A DNA stretch of 64,000 bases from Acinetobacter calcoaceticus (lineage in GTDB: Bacteria > Pseudomonadota > Gammaproteobacteria > Pseudomonadales > Moraxellaceae). Position 1 is the first letter of the stretch; the number at the start of each line of letters is the position of its first letter. The DNA is taken from assembly GCF_900520355.1 (NCBI RefSeq), contig NZ_LS999521.1:3720001-3784000 (forward strand), given 5' to 3'. This document shows positions 13,600-23,333 of the stretch, piece after piece. A program made the position numbers and the translations under genes. Below the pieces are notes generated by a model, which was not told where the DNA came from, made no database searches, and saw nothing but the letters and a program-made list of their open reading frames with translations.

Positions 13600-13650
13600 T
13601 AGTGGAGCGCACAATAGCAATTCTGTCTGATTGAAAGGAAGAGTATTACC

Positions 13651-14220
13651 ATGATTACCACCTCAGTTACCGAAGCAGCCGAAAGTTTACGTCAAGGTGA
13701 AGTCCTAGCGTATCCAACTGAGGCCGTTTGGGGGCTAGGTTGCGACCCTTTTAATGAACAAGCCTTTCAAAAAATTCTCGAACTTAAACAGAGGCCGATT
13801 GAAAAAGGTGTGATTTTGCTAGCAGGTCATATTAGCCAAGTTGAGCACCTATTAACCTCTTTACCAAAAACAACCCAACAAGAAATTATTGATTGTTGGA
13901 CGAATCACCAACCGTCAGAAAGAGCCACAACTTGGCTCTTGCCTACTGGCGAAAATGTTCCTTCATGGATTAAAGGTGAACATCCTCTTGTGGCTGTTCG
14001 AGTCACCACACATCCTTTGTGTGTGGCGTTATGCAATGCTTTTCATGGTTTTATTGTCTCGACTAGTGCCAACCCAAGTGGGCAAGAACCTGCTCATTCA
14101 CTACAAGATGCCTGCCAATACTTTGGTTCACAATTAAACTATCTCAATGGTGACTTAGGCCAAAGTCAGCAGCCAAGTAGAATTATTAATGCGCTTACTG
14201 GAGAGATTATCCGCGCCTAA
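13651..14220 (+). CDS. tsaC: Threonylcarbamoyl-AMP synthase (YrdC/Sua5 family)
   Basis: At 189 residues this is the short TsaC form. It makes threonylcarbamoyl-AMP from threonine, bicarbonate and ATP, the first step to t6A37 on tRNAs that read ANN codons. Visible motifs are AYPTEAVWGLGCDP near the N-terminus, the KQRPIEKGVIL segment and STSANPSGQEP. A good ribosome site (AAGGAAGAG) precedes the ATG. It is last in the LysM-dprA-tsaC run, as in many gammaproteobacteria. Confidence 0.94.
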   Translation: MITTSVTEAAESLRQGEVLAYPTEAVWGLGCDPFNEQAFQKILELKQRPIEKGVILLAGHISQVEHLLTSLPKTTQQEIIDCWTNHQPSERATTWLLPTGENVPSWIKGEHPLVAVRVTTHPLCVALCNAFHGFIVSTSANPSGQEPAHSLQDACQYFGSQLNYLNGDLGQSQQPSRIINALTGEIIRA

Positions 14221-14228
14221 TTTCAGAC

Positions 14229-14263
14229 AAAAAAAAAGCTCAGTTATATAGGGATAACTGAGC
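14229..14263 (-). terminator. Intrinsic terminator, minus strand
   Basis: A perfect 10-bp stem (14238-14247 with 14254-14263) with a 6-base loop is followed on the minus strand by a run of nine T residues. It would end transcripts arriving from the right, such as the candidate small RNA at 14229-14385. On the plus strand no T run follows, so it is not a good tsaC terminator. Confidence 0.8.
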
Positions 14264-14385
14264 ATAAAAAAGGATGGGTATATACCGCATCCAGAGGGTT
14301 TGGATATCTCTGCAACGAAAGATAATCTGCTAAAAAGAGCATCTTTCGTAGTGGTCGCTATTATGGGGTAAGCGATCAAATGAGA
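14229..14385 (-). ncRNA. Candidate structured small RNA
   Basis: Within a 391-base intergenic stretch without a credible protein gene, the minus strand shows successive hairpins. CGCT/AGCG encloses TACCCCATAAT (about 14364-14382). A 9-bp ACGAAAGAT/ATCTTTCGT stem encloses an inner GCT/AGC hairpin (14316-14350). A short CCA/TGG hairpin and a GGTATATACC palindrome come next, then a strong terminator with a nine-T tail. A TATATA-like -10 element lies just upstream (about 14390-14400); the -35 box is weak. This looks like an independent RNA of about 155 nt, but it could also be a structured 3' region of the EamA transcript. The family is not recognised. Confidence 0.45.
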
Positions 14386-14611
14386 GAAATATATAATTTC
14401 TCTAAAAAAAGCATGAAAAGTGTAGGGAATTTACGGCTTTTCGTTTATAAATTAAAATTATATTAATATTTTTACTCGAATTTTTTAATATTTATATTTC
14501 AATCTGTTTTTATAAACTATTTATAAATCATATAGAAAAGCTTTAACTGATAGAAAAATGGCATATTTTGATCAATTTTTTTCAAAATATGCCATAGTTT
14601 TTTCACTGACT

Positions 14612-15532
14612 TTAGTTTTGCTCTTGTATGAGTTCACTCTTTTTAGCACTGGCCTTCTTTTGAGCCATAACAATACCTATTAAAATTATTACACCACCTA
14701 GTGTGTGATAAATGGTCCACTGCTCAGACAACCAAACACTTGCAATAATTGCTGTAAACACGGGAACTAAATTCATAAAAATACTGGTCCTATTCGGGCC
14801 TAATTGCTGAACAGCCAACATCCAAACTAAAGGCGCAATGAGTGAAGCAAATACTCCTGCATAAATAGCACTCGGAGCATTTTGTGCATTTAAAGCATCC
14901 AGTCCGAACCAGAAAATCAAAGGAAGGTGGAATATTACAGAAAAACCAATCTGAACATATAAGCTCGTCATGATTGGAAGTGGCAACTGCCATTTTTTAA
15001 GAAAAACCCCATAAAATGCATAAAAGAACACAGCAATAATCATTAATGCATCACCAAGATGTCCACCAGAACTTAATAAGTGGCCAATATCTCCTTGGGA
15101 CATGACATAGAGCAAACCTGCAAAAGACAAAATACTGCCAAAAACTGCAAAGCGATTAGGCACATCTTTCAAAATGCCAAGAGAGACAAAGATCGTAAAG
15201 ATCGGGATAAATGCATTTACAATTCCCATATTTGTGGCGCTCGTATAATGGGCAGCCGTATAAGCAAGTCCTTGATAAAGCACCATTCCAAATGCACTCA
15301 AAATTGCAAGCTTAGGCAGATATGGTTTTATTAGATGTCGCTGTTTCCAAACGGGTAACAACATAAATGGGGTTAAAATAATAAATGCGATTAACCATCG
15401 GTAAAAACTGATACTTACCGGAGAGATATAATCTGAGACATAGCGGGTGACTACAATATTTAAAGACCAAATCAGTACTGCCAAAATGGGAAATATAAAT
15501 GCCCATTTGTGATATTTCATGACCTGACTCAT
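14612..15532 (-). CDS. EamA/DMT-family transporter
   Basis: This 306-residue inner-membrane protein has about ten hydrophobic segments arranged as two five-helix EamA repeats, the drug/metabolite transporter architecture. The first begins WAFIFPILAVLIWSLN and the second around SGGHLGDALMIIAVFFYAFYG. The C-terminal tail is basic (KKASAKKS). Members export amino acids, metabolites or drugs; the substrate is not predictable here. It is transcribed alone, with the candidate RNA and terminator downstream and the TetR gene upstream 111 bases away on the same strand. Confidence 0.88.
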   Translation of the reverse strand: MSQVMKYHKWAFIFPILAVLIWSLNIVVTRYVSDYISPVSISFYRWLIAFIILTPFMLLPVWKQRHLIKPYLPKLAILSAFGMVLYQGLAYTAAHYTSATNMGIVNAFIPIFTIFVSLGILKDVPNRFAVFGSILSFAGLLYVMSQGDIGHLLSSGGHLGDALMIIAVFFYAFYGVFLKKWQLPLPIMTSLYVQIGFSVIFHLPLIFWFGLDALNAQNAPSAIYAGVFASLIAPLVWMLAVQQLGPNRTSIFMNLVPVFTAIIASVWLSEQWTIYHTLGGVIILIGIVMAQKKASAKKSELIQEQN

Positions 15533-15643
15533 AGTAATACACCATCTACAAAAGAGATTTTATTTTGAAGAATGTCTTAATAAATTGAAATATCGTATTT
15601 CCGACATTGATATTGAAGTTAGGACATCATCCTTTTCTAGAAT

Positions 15644-16288
15644 CTAAAATAATGTCCAAGTTTTCATGGCATGTTCCACAACTTTGTGTAATTGCTCATT
15701 ACTCGCCCCATCTCTTGCCTGAATCGTTAACCCTTGGATGACTGTTGCATAAAAGTCTGTCATTTCCTGTAACGGCGCATTTGGAGACAAATCACCCTGC
15801 TCTACGCCTTGTTGAAGGCGTTTGAATAATTTGTCTTTGGTCTTTATTCGTTTATAGAGAAGGTTCTGTTGCACATCCTGAGTAGCATCAGAACAATTCA
15901 TAGCAGCAACAACGAGCATACAACCAGCAGGCTTATTTGGCTGAACAAGTCGTTTGACGTTATCGTATAGATAAAGTTCAAAAGCGATTTTTGCTGTTTT
16001 TGCTTCTAAAAAGATGGTTTCAATAGGGCATGCTTCATGAGCTAAATAGTAATCAATACTTTGATAGAACAGCCCCGCTTTATCTCCAAACGCACTGTAT
16101 AAGCTTGGTGCTGTAATTTCCAAAGCCTGTGTTAAATCACTGATCGATGTTGCTTCATAGCCATGCTCCCAAAAGAGCAACATTGCTTTTTGCAAAACCT
16201 GTTGCTCATCAAAGCATTTAGGACGTCCACGCTTTTTTTTCAGCGTGTCCTCAGTAGCAACCAAATTCGTTTCATGCTTATTTGTCAT
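15644..16288 (-). CDS. TetR-family regulator of the divergent MFS pump
   Basis: With the start at 16288 it has 214 residues; a longer frame to 16351 would run through the promoter region and lacks a better ribosome site. A basic KKKRGRPK arm precedes the helix-turn-helix (about residues 38-60), with EHGYEATSISDLTQALEI and APSLYSAFGDK. The C-terminal ligand domain resembles the group that includes many efflux repressors. It is divergent from the MFS gene, and the 144-base intergenic region contains two similar palindromes at 16309-16320 and 16366-16377. Repression of the pump and of itself is likely. Confidence 0.88.
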   Translation of the reverse strand: MTNKHETNLVATEDTLKKKRGRPKCFDEQQVLQKAMLLFWEHGYEATSISDLTQALEITAPSLYSAFGDKAGLFYQSIDYYLAHEACPIETIFLEAKTAKIAFELYLYDNVKRLVQPNKPAGCMLVVAAMNCSDATQDVQQNLLYKRIKTKDKLFKRLQQGVEQGDLSPNAPLQEMTDFYATVIQGLTIQARDGASNEQLHKVVEHAMKTWTLF

Positions 16289-16308
16289 AAAGATCACATC
16301 TATTTTTA

Positions 16309-16320
16309 TAACAATCGTTA
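16309..16320. promoter_or_regulatory. Candidate TetR operator, copy 1
   Basis: TAACAATCGTTA differs from the perfect palindrome TAACGATCGTTA at one base. It lies about 20 bases upstream of the regulator start, a position suited to autorepression. Confidence 0.5.
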
Positions 16321-16365
16321 TTAAATTAATTGACGTTCGATTTTTTATCAACTATTTTATTTTCA

Positions 16366-16377
16366 TAATGATCGTTA
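16366..16377. promoter_or_regulatory. Candidate TetR operator, copy 2
   Basis: TAATGATCGTTA differs from TAACGATCGTTA at one base and lies 57 bases from the first copy, about 55 bases upstream of the MFS start. Two copies of one unusual palindrome in a divergent promoter region support a TetR binding site. Confidence 0.5.
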
Positions 16378-16432
16378 GTTAATTAATAAATTGCCTTTCT
16401 TCACTCCAAATTTAGCCAAGTAAGGATCTCTT

Positions 16433-17644
16433 ATGGACCAACCCGTCTCTAAAGCGCGACCCACGACCTCCCCTCAAGGAAGTTGGTTTGCCATTTTGGC
16501 CGTTGCTATTACAGCATTTGCATTAGTAACAAGTGAATTTTTACCTGTTGGTGTTTTAAATAGTGTTGCAACAGATTTAAATATTTCTGTAGGTACAGCA
16601 GGTCTTATTATTACTGTACCCGGTATTATGGCAGCAATTGCTGCCCCTCTATTGCCTGTTTCTGTGAAACAAATTGATCGACGCTATGTTCTCATTTTAC
16701 TGACGGCAATTATGGTGATTGCCAATACCATTACTGCTTTTGCTGAAAACTTTCATATTCTATTACTCAGTCGCTTAATTTTAGGAATCTCAATTGGTGG
16801 GTTCTGGGCCACGGCAATCGCTTTAAGTGGAAAATTAGCTCCCCCTCATCTCCCTATTGCCAAAGCAACTGCTGTTGTAATGGCAGGTGTAACTTTTGCG
16901 ACAGTTTTGGGTGTTCCCATTGGAACATGGTTAAGTGAATTTTATGGCTGGCGCAGCGCTTTTGGAATTACGGCAGGAATTGGCTTAATTGTTTTAATCT
17001 TACAATTAATCTTTTTACCTAAACTGGTTCCAGACTCGCCAATCCATATGAGGGACTTACCAGCATTATTACGCACGCCTAAAGCACGTAGCGGTATGCT
17101 TATTGTTCTACTTATCGGTCTCGCTCATTTTTGTGCATATAGCTATTTAGCCCCTTTCTTCAAAAATATTGCAGGCTTTAATGGTACAACCATTAGTTCA
17201 CTATTATTGCTCTATGGAATTGCAGGTATTTTCGGAAATGCATTTGCTGGCTATAGCGGTAATTTAAATGTCCGATATACACTTGCTTTTGTTAGTGCTT
17301 GCTTTGCAATTGTATTTTTTGGATTCCCACTTTTTGCCATTCATGAATTTGGTGCTATTGTCTTAACGGCTTTATGGGGGTTCGCATTTGGTGCCTTCCC
17401 TACCTCAGCAAATATCTGGATGTTTGTACATGCGCCCAATGCAGTTGAAAAAGGTATGCCACTGTTTGTAGGTATGTTTCAGGTCATGATTGCGACAGGT
17501 TCATTATTAGGTGGATATGTGGTTGACCATTTCAATGAAAATACTTTAATTTATGGTGTATTAAGCTTTGTTGCCTTAGCATTACTTAGTACATTTACTT
17601 TAGCAAAAGGTTTAAATAATCCTAAAGCTACTTGTGAAAATTAA
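16433..17644 (+). CDS. MFS efflux transporter, AraJ/NepI-like
   Basis: This 403-residue inner-membrane protein has twelve predicted transmembrane segments. It contains the MFS loop-2/3 signature variant (about residues 76-90, VKQIDRRYVLI) and the segment LVTSEFLPVGVLN near the N-terminus. That segment is typical of the drug:H+ antiporter group containing AraJ, YdhP and the purine-nucleoside exporter NepI. Proton-driven export is expected; the substrate is unknown. It is controlled in all likelihood by the divergent TetR gene, and is followed after 21 bases by an AraC-type regulator that may form part of the same transcript. Confidence 0.9.
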   Translation: MDQPVSKARPTTSPQGSWFAILAVAITAFALVTSEFLPVGVLNSVATDLNISVGTAGLIITVPGIMAAIAAPLLPVSVKQIDRRYVLILLTAIMVIANTITAFAENFHILLLSRLILGISIGGFWATAIALSGKLAPPHLPIAKATAVVMAGVTFATVLGVPIGTWLSEFYGWRSAFGITAGIGLIVLILQLIFLPKLVPDSPIHMRDLPALLRTPKARSGMLIVLLIGLAHFCAYSYLAPFFKNIAGFNGTTISSLLLLYGIAGIFGNAFAGYSGNLNVRYTLAFVSACFAIVFFGFPLFAIHEFGAIVLTALWGFAFGAFPTSANIWMFVHAPNAVEKGMPLFVGMFQVMIATGSLLGGYVVDHFNENTLIYGVLSFVALALLSTFTLAKGLNNPKATCEN

Positions 17645-17665
17645 AATATGAGCCAGAGCATATAG

Positions 17666-18430
17666 ATGAATAATGAGGACCAGCAATTTTCTTTATTGAA
17701 CAGTATTGAAGTTCATGAATTTCTATATCAAAAAGAAGATATTGTTCGTCCTCATGCCTCTCTTTGGGGAGATTTTAATTTCAGTCTAAATGGTATTTTA
17801 GAAATGCAGGTGGAGGAGCAATTATATTTATCCCCTCCTAGCTATGGCCTTTGGATTCCTCCACAGACCGTTCACCAATCAACTGATATCGACCATGAAA
17901 TTCACTATATTTGTATTCGTTTGCATCCCCGCCTTTGCTCTATTTTAGGAGATAAGTGCCGATGCTTTAGTATTCAGCCCTTTTTTCGCACCTTAGTACT
18001 ACAAATCTTGGAACAACAAAAGCAGTCGAAAAAACCTGAATATTTAGAACATCTTTTACAGGTCTTATTTGACCAATTACAACAAGCTCCCGCTTATTCG
18101 CACTATTTACCTCAAACACGTCATCCAGTTTTATTACCTATTTTAGAAAAGCTTTCAGATTCATCACTTTTTGATCACTCTTTACAGCAATTACTTCAAA
18201 ATTTCTCAGTCAGCGACCGTCATCTATTACGCCTAAGCCAACAAGAACTCCAGCTTTCTTTGTCTGAATGGAGAAATCGAGCCAAAATTATTTATGCGCT
18301 TCATCAAATTCGGCAAGGAACATCCATTAAACGCCTCTCTTATGATTTAGGTTATCAACACAGTTCAAGTTTTATTGAATTTTTTAAACGCTATACAGGT
18401 CAAACTCCAATCCAAATCAGGAATAACTAA
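17666..18430 (+). CDS. AraC-family transcriptional regulator
   Basis: This 254-residue regulator has an N-terminal cupin-like sensor (about residues 10-95, with LWIPPQTVHQS typical of that fold). The C-terminal helix-turn-helix pair covers about 165-254, ending SYDLGYQHSSSFIEFFKRYTG, the second AraC helix-turn-helix. It is transcribed in the same direction as the MFS pump 21 bases upstream, so pump and regulator are probably co-expressed. The effector is unknown. Confidence 0.88.
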   Translation: MNNEDQQFSLLNSIEVHEFLYQKEDIVRPHASLWGDFNFSLNGILEMQVEEQLYLSPPSYGLWIPPQTVHQSTDIDHEIHYICIRLHPRLCSILGDKCRCFSIQPFFRTLVLQILEQQKQSKKPEYLEHLLQVLFDQLQQAPAYSHYLPQTRHPVLLPILEKLSDSSLFDHSLQQLLQNFSVSDRHLLRLSQQELQLSLSEWRNRAKIIYALHQIRQGTSIKRLSYDLGYQHSSSFIEFFKRYTGQTPIQIRNN

Positions 18431-18550
18431 ACTTCATTCTATTTTTAAAATCTTTTTCTTTTTTGAACACGAATATTATTGCACTACCCCTCAATAGCAG
18501 TTAAAACAAATGCGTTACTTGATATCAACTACAAACTTTAGGAAAGACTC

Positions 18551-19096
18551 ATGACACAATCTGTATACCACATTCCAGTAAAAGCCATTTCAGGCGAAAC
18601 GGTTGACCTCGAACAATACAAAGGTAAAGTTGTACTTATCGTCAACACAGCTTCTAAATGTGGTTTGACTCCACAATACGAAGGTTTAGAAAAGCTTTAT
18701 CAAGCTAAAAAAGATCAAGGTCTTGAAATTTTAGGCTTTCCTGCAAATAACTTTAAAGAACAAGAACCAGGTTCAGACGAAGAAATTCAGCAATTCTGTT
18801 CGTTAAATTATGATGTTCATTTCCCTTTATTTTCTAAAGTATCTGTTGCAGGTGAAGATAAACATCCACTTTATGAGACTCTAACAGCAGCTCAACCGGA
18901 ACGCATTGGTGAAGGTCCTTTCCGTGAACGTCTAGAAGGTTTAGGTATTCCAACTAATCCAGCGCCAGAAGTTTTATGGAACTTTGAAAAATTCTTAATT
19001 AATAAAAATGGTGAAGTAGTTGCTCGTTTTGCTCCAAACCTAACTGCGGATGATGAACAAATCGTTAAAGCAGTTGAAGCAGAATTAGCAAAATAA
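18551..19096 (+). CDS. Glutathione/thioredoxin-type peroxidase
   Basis: The 181-residue protein reduces hydrogen and organic peroxides with thiols in the cytoplasm. The peroxidatic cysteine is C37 in NTASKCGLT, encoded by TGT, so this is a cysteine form and not a selenoprotein. The second family motif reads FPANNF (63-68), with Asn where many members have Gln in FPCNQF. The third, WNFEKFL, is present in the C-terminal half. A good ribosome site (AGGAAAG) precedes the start. It is a single-gene unit with its own terminator at 19114-19142. Homologues are named gpo, bsaA or btuE. Confidence 0.95.
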   Translation: MTQSVYHIPVKAISGETVDLEQYKGKVVLIVNTASKCGLTPQYEGLEKLYQAKKDQGLEILGFPANNFKEQEPGSDEEIQQFCSLNYDVHFPLFSKVSVAGEDKHPLYETLTAAQPERIGEGPFRERLEGLGIPTNPAPEVLWNFEKFLINKNGEVVARFAPNLTADDEQIVKAVEAELAK

Positions 19097-19113
19097 AGTT
19101 TAAAAAAAATCTG

Positions 19114-19142
19114 AAAAAGAGCGTTTTCTACGCTCTTTTTTA
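19114..19142 (+). terminator. Intrinsic terminator of the peroxidase gene
   Basis: The stem AAAAAGAGCG with CGCTCTTTTT and a seven-base loop is followed by a T run on the plus strand, 18 bases after the peroxidase stop. Confidence 0.85.
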
Positions 19143-19240
19143 TTATCTCGTCAAAATGTTGTTTGTTTGCAAAAATACAATCTTTCTCCATATTTTATGC
19201 CTATAGTACCTTTTTGCTTTATTTGATGTTGTTTGTAGTT

Positions 19241-19837
19241 ATGAAAAAAGTTTTACAGGGTGCATTTCTTCCTTTTGTAATTTTTGCCTCAGGCATGCTT
19301 TTACTCGGGTGCGATCAGGCACAAGACCATGCTACTGAACAAGAAAATACTGAAATAACCGAACAGACCTCTGATCAAGCTATTGAACGACAAGAACCAG
19401 ATATTGCTCCGAGCAAAACCGAACTTAAAAGCGGTAATATTTTTTATATGGTTCGAGATGCTGCTAATTTACAGCTTAAAGCTGGAGATTATGTCGAGCA
19501 ACTGAAAGACACTCAACTTGACGTTGAACAAGCGATTCAAGATAAAAATCAAAATGAATTAAAAACAACTGTTTCAATGTTAAAACAGCAGTTACAAGGT
19601 TTAAATCAAGCTCTTCTCACCTTGGATATCAAAAGTCAGGAAATTGAGAATATTCGCCAAAGTTTATTACATGCCAATCAACAAGCTCTTAGCATGCCGT
19701 TACTAAATGGGAAATTAGATCAAATCAATTTTGACCAAATTGAAAAACAGCTGAATACCATTCAAATGGATATGGTTAAACTCGCAGCTATGATTATGGC
19801 TGGAGATGAGAAACCAGATTCAAAAACTGATTCTTAA
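19241..19837 (+). CDS. Putative lipoprotein with coiled-coil region
   Basis: I place the start at 19241, giving 198 residues that begin with a lipoprotein signal (MKKVLQGAFLPFV, lipobox LLLGC with C24). A longer frame from 19163 adds a hydrophobic stretch without a ribosome site. After the lipobox comes an acidic, low-complexity linker rich in Glu, Gln and Thr, then a region of about 110 residues rich in Leu, Gln and Lys in heptad-like spacing (about 75-180). It is probably an exported lipoprotein anchored in the membrane. I do not recognise a family. Confidence 0.7.
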   Translation: MKKVLQGAFLPFVIFASGMLLLGCDQAQDHATEQENTEITEQTSDQAIERQEPDIAPSKTELKSGNIFYMVRDAANLQLKAGDYVEQLKDTQLDVEQAIQDKNQNELKTTVSMLKQQLQGLNQALLTLDIKSQEIENIRQSLLHANQQALSMPLLNGKLDQINFDQIEKQLNTIQMDMVKLAAMIMAGDEKPDSKTDS

Positions 19838-19854
19838 TCTAAAATCCACATCAT

Positions 19855-19881
19855 AAAAAAGCTACCTTACGGTGGCTTTTT
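19855..19881. terminator. Bidirectional terminator, TTAC loop
   Basis: A stem of AAAAAGCTACC with GGTGGCTTTTT around a TTAC loop has A and T runs on its two sides. It serves the two convergent lipoprotein genes. It is almost identical to the atp operon terminator at 20481-20508. Confidence 0.8.
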
Positions 19882-19886
19882 AGCTT

Positions 19887-20369
19887 TTATTTAGCAAGCA
19901 CTATAGTAGTTTTGCTACATTTACCTGTTTCAGCTAAATGGTATTCACTAATTGCTTTTTGACCTTGTGTATCATCTACTAATTTTAAGTTAGCACCACC
20001 GACAAAAACGCCAGGTTTAATATATTGCTGTACAAAATAATTTTTTCCTGCCTCAGTTTTAAACTTCAAATGATTTGGAGAAAATTCTGATTCAGTTGAA
20101 ATGGTATGCTCCTGATTACCAGACACTTCTTTATAAAAGAATATACCTCGTGCTGTTTCCCCTAAACACTCCCCATCAACCCAGACATCTTTTTTCAAAG
20201 CACTTCCGACTACATTATTAGAGCGATATACATAAATTACCGCATTTCCATTAGTTGGCGCTGTTAATTGTTTTGCTTGCTGAGCTAATTGTGGATTGGC
20301 CTGCGGCACTGATGCACAACCAACAAAAGCAGTAGAAACAAGAATAGGTAACCAATATTTGATGTTCAT
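19887..20369 (-). CDS. DUF2846-like lipoprotein
   Basis: This 160-residue protein starts with a lipoprotein signal (lipobox FVGC, acyl-acceptor C18). The remainder matches the DUF2846 pattern: NAVIYVYRSNN early, then VWVDGECLGE, TISTESEFSPN and GKNYFVQQYIK, a compact beta-rich domain. It is exported and probably anchored to the outer membrane facing the periplasm. It is a single gene between two terminators, unrelated in strand use to the peroxidase but in the same direction as the atp operon, whose terminator precedes it. The function is unknown. Confidence 0.8.
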   Translation of the reverse strand: MNIKYWLPILVSTAFVGCASVPQANPQLAQQAKQLTAPTNGNAVIYVYRSNNVVGSALKKDVWVDGECLGETARGIFFYKEVSGNQEHTISTESEFSPNHLKFKTEAGKNYFVQQYIKPGVFVGGANLKLVDDTQGQKAISEYHLAETGKCSKTTIVLAK

Positions 20370-20480
20370 TTTAAGTATCTCTTATTTATGATGATTTAAA
20401 TTTTGAGACGCAAATTTACATTAAAAATATATTATTTTAAACACAAATATTAAATTATTTTATGTCTGAAATTTATAATA

Positions 20481-20508
20481 AAAAAGCCACCTTACGGTGG
20501 CTTTTTTT
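20481..20508 (-). terminator. atp operon terminator
   Basis: AAAAAGCCACC pairs perfectly with GGTGGCTTTTT around a TTAC loop, 17 bases downstream of atpC. On the minus strand it is followed by a run of T residues. It could act in both directions. Confidence 0.85.
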
Positions 20509-20524
20509 AATCTCAAACCGACAC

Positions 20525-20944
20525 TTAGAGTGCGCGGTTTTTGATTTTACGAATAGTTTCAAGCTGTGCAGCTGTTTCTGCCAAGGCAGCCAAAGCAGCA
20601 GCTGAGTCCAAATCACTCTTTTGGTTTGCAAGCAATTGTTCAGCATTTTTACGTGCTTCTAAAATTGCAGCTTCATCCAAATTGTCAGCACGGATTGCAG
20701 TATCTGCAAGAACCGTTACAACATGTGGTTGAACCTCTAAAACACCGCCAGATACATAGACGATTTCTTCTGTACCATTTTCCAACTGAACACGAATCGG
20801 GCCCGGTTGAAGCAAGGTTACGAGTGGTGCATGTCCTGGCAAAATACCAAGCTCACCACCAGCACCTTTCGCGATTAACATCGTTACTGCGCCAGAGTAA
20901 ATAGACTCTTTAACACTTACGACATCACATTGCATAGTCGCCAT
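20525..20944 (-). CDS. atpC: ATP synthase epsilon subunit
   Basis: This 139-residue subunit of the F1 central stalk links the gamma subunit to the c-ring and can inhibit ATP hydrolysis. The N-terminal beta sandwich (about 1-85) contains GELGILPGHAPLVTLLQPG and VSGGVLEVQPHVVTVLADTA, both standard. The C-terminal helical hairpin is Ala-rich (about 90-139). It is the last gene of the atp operon, 17 bases after atpD, with a strong terminator following. Confidence 0.97.
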   Translation of the reverse strand: MATMQCDVVSVKESIYSGAVTMLIAKGAGGELGILPGHAPLVTLLQPGPIRVQLENGTEEIVYVSGGVLEVQPHVVTVLADTAIRADNLDEAAILEARKNAEQLLANQKSDLDSAAALAALAETAAQLETIRKIKNRAL

Positions 20945-20961
20945 GAGATGATCTCCTTAAA

Positions 20962-22371
<1,410 letters not shown>

Positions 22372-22386
22372 TCAAACTTAATAATG

Positions 22387-23256
22387 TTAAACGGCAGCGG
22401 CACCGCCAACGATCTCAGAAATTTCCTGAGTAATCGCGGCTTGACGCAACTTGTTGTAAATGAGCTGTAGGTCTTTAATCAATTGTCCTGCGTTGTCTGT
22501 CGCTGCTTTCATTGCGACCATACGAGCTGACTGCTCACATGCAACGTTTTCAATCACACCTTGATAAACCATAGACTCGATATAGCGAACCAACAAACCA
22601 TTTAACAATTCTTCTGCTTCTGGTTCGTAGATATAGTCCCAACCATAAGTACGGTTGAGATCATCGCCTTCTTCTGCCGGTGCTAAAGGAACAAGTTGTT
22701 CTACTTTAGGCTGTTGAGTCATTGCATTGATGAAGCCATTTGTTACGAGATAGATACGATCTAGTTCGCCTTTATCAAATGCATCAAGCATAACTTGTAC
22801 TGAGCCAGTTAACTGTTCCAAACTTGGCGCATCGCCAAGCTGGGTAGTTGCACCAAGCACTTTACCGCCGTAATTCTTAAAAAACGAAACCGCTTTTTGA
22901 CCAATTAAAGCAAATTCAACTTCAATTGACTGCTGTTGTTGTGCTTTGACATGCTGCACAACTTTCTTGAACAAGTTAATGTTCAAGCCACCTGCCAAAC
23001 CACGATCTGAAGACACTACGATATAGCCAACACGCTTAACTGGGCGATCAACCATATAACGGTGTTTATATTCAGGGTTTGCTTGGACTAAGTGAGCAAT
23101 TACACGGCGCATATTATCGGCATACGGACGGCCCTGAGCCATGCGCTCTTGCGCACGACGCATTTTAGAAGCAGCTACCATTTGCATCGCGCGAGTAATC
23201 TTTTGCGTGCTCTTGATACTAGCTACTTTGGCGCGAATTTCTTTTAAATTTGCCAT
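22387..23256 (-). CDS. atpG: ATP synthase gamma subunit
   Basis: The 289-residue rotor shaft of F1 turns inside the alpha3beta3 ring. The N-terminal coiled-coil helix ([20 protein letters not shown]) and the C-terminal helix ([17 protein letters not shown], then [17 protein letters not shown]) are both clear. They form the antiparallel coiled coil of the shaft. It follows atpA by 77 bases. Confidence 0.98.
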   Translation of the reverse strand: MANLKEIRAKVASIKSTQKITRAMQMVAASKMRRAQERMAQGRPYADNMRRVIAHLVQANPEYKHRYMVDRPVKRVGYIVVSSDRGLAGGLNINLFKKVVQHVKAQQQQSIEVEFALIGQKAVSFFKNYGGKVLGATTQLGDAPSLEQLTGSVQVMLDAFDKGELDRIYLVTNGFINAMTQQPKVEQLVPLAPAEEGDDLNRTYGWDYIYEPEAEELLNGLLVRYIESMVYQGVIENVACEQSARMVAMKAATDNAGQLIKDLQLIYNKLRQAAITQEISEIVGGAAAV

Positions 23257-23333
23257 ACGCTTAACCTAGTATTCGAAAGCTCTTTCGAGCTTCCGAAGGT
23301 TGATCCGTGAACCAAACTTAACTAAAACTAAAC

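Noticed and set aside
14155..14379. 74-codon minus-strand frame in the tsaC-EamA gap
   Set aside because: It crosses the terminator and hairpins of the candidate RNA, has no ribosome site and no family pattern.
18551..19096. Possible selenoprotein glutathione peroxidase
   Set aside because: The active-site codon is TGT (Cys), not TGA, so no selenocysteine is needed.
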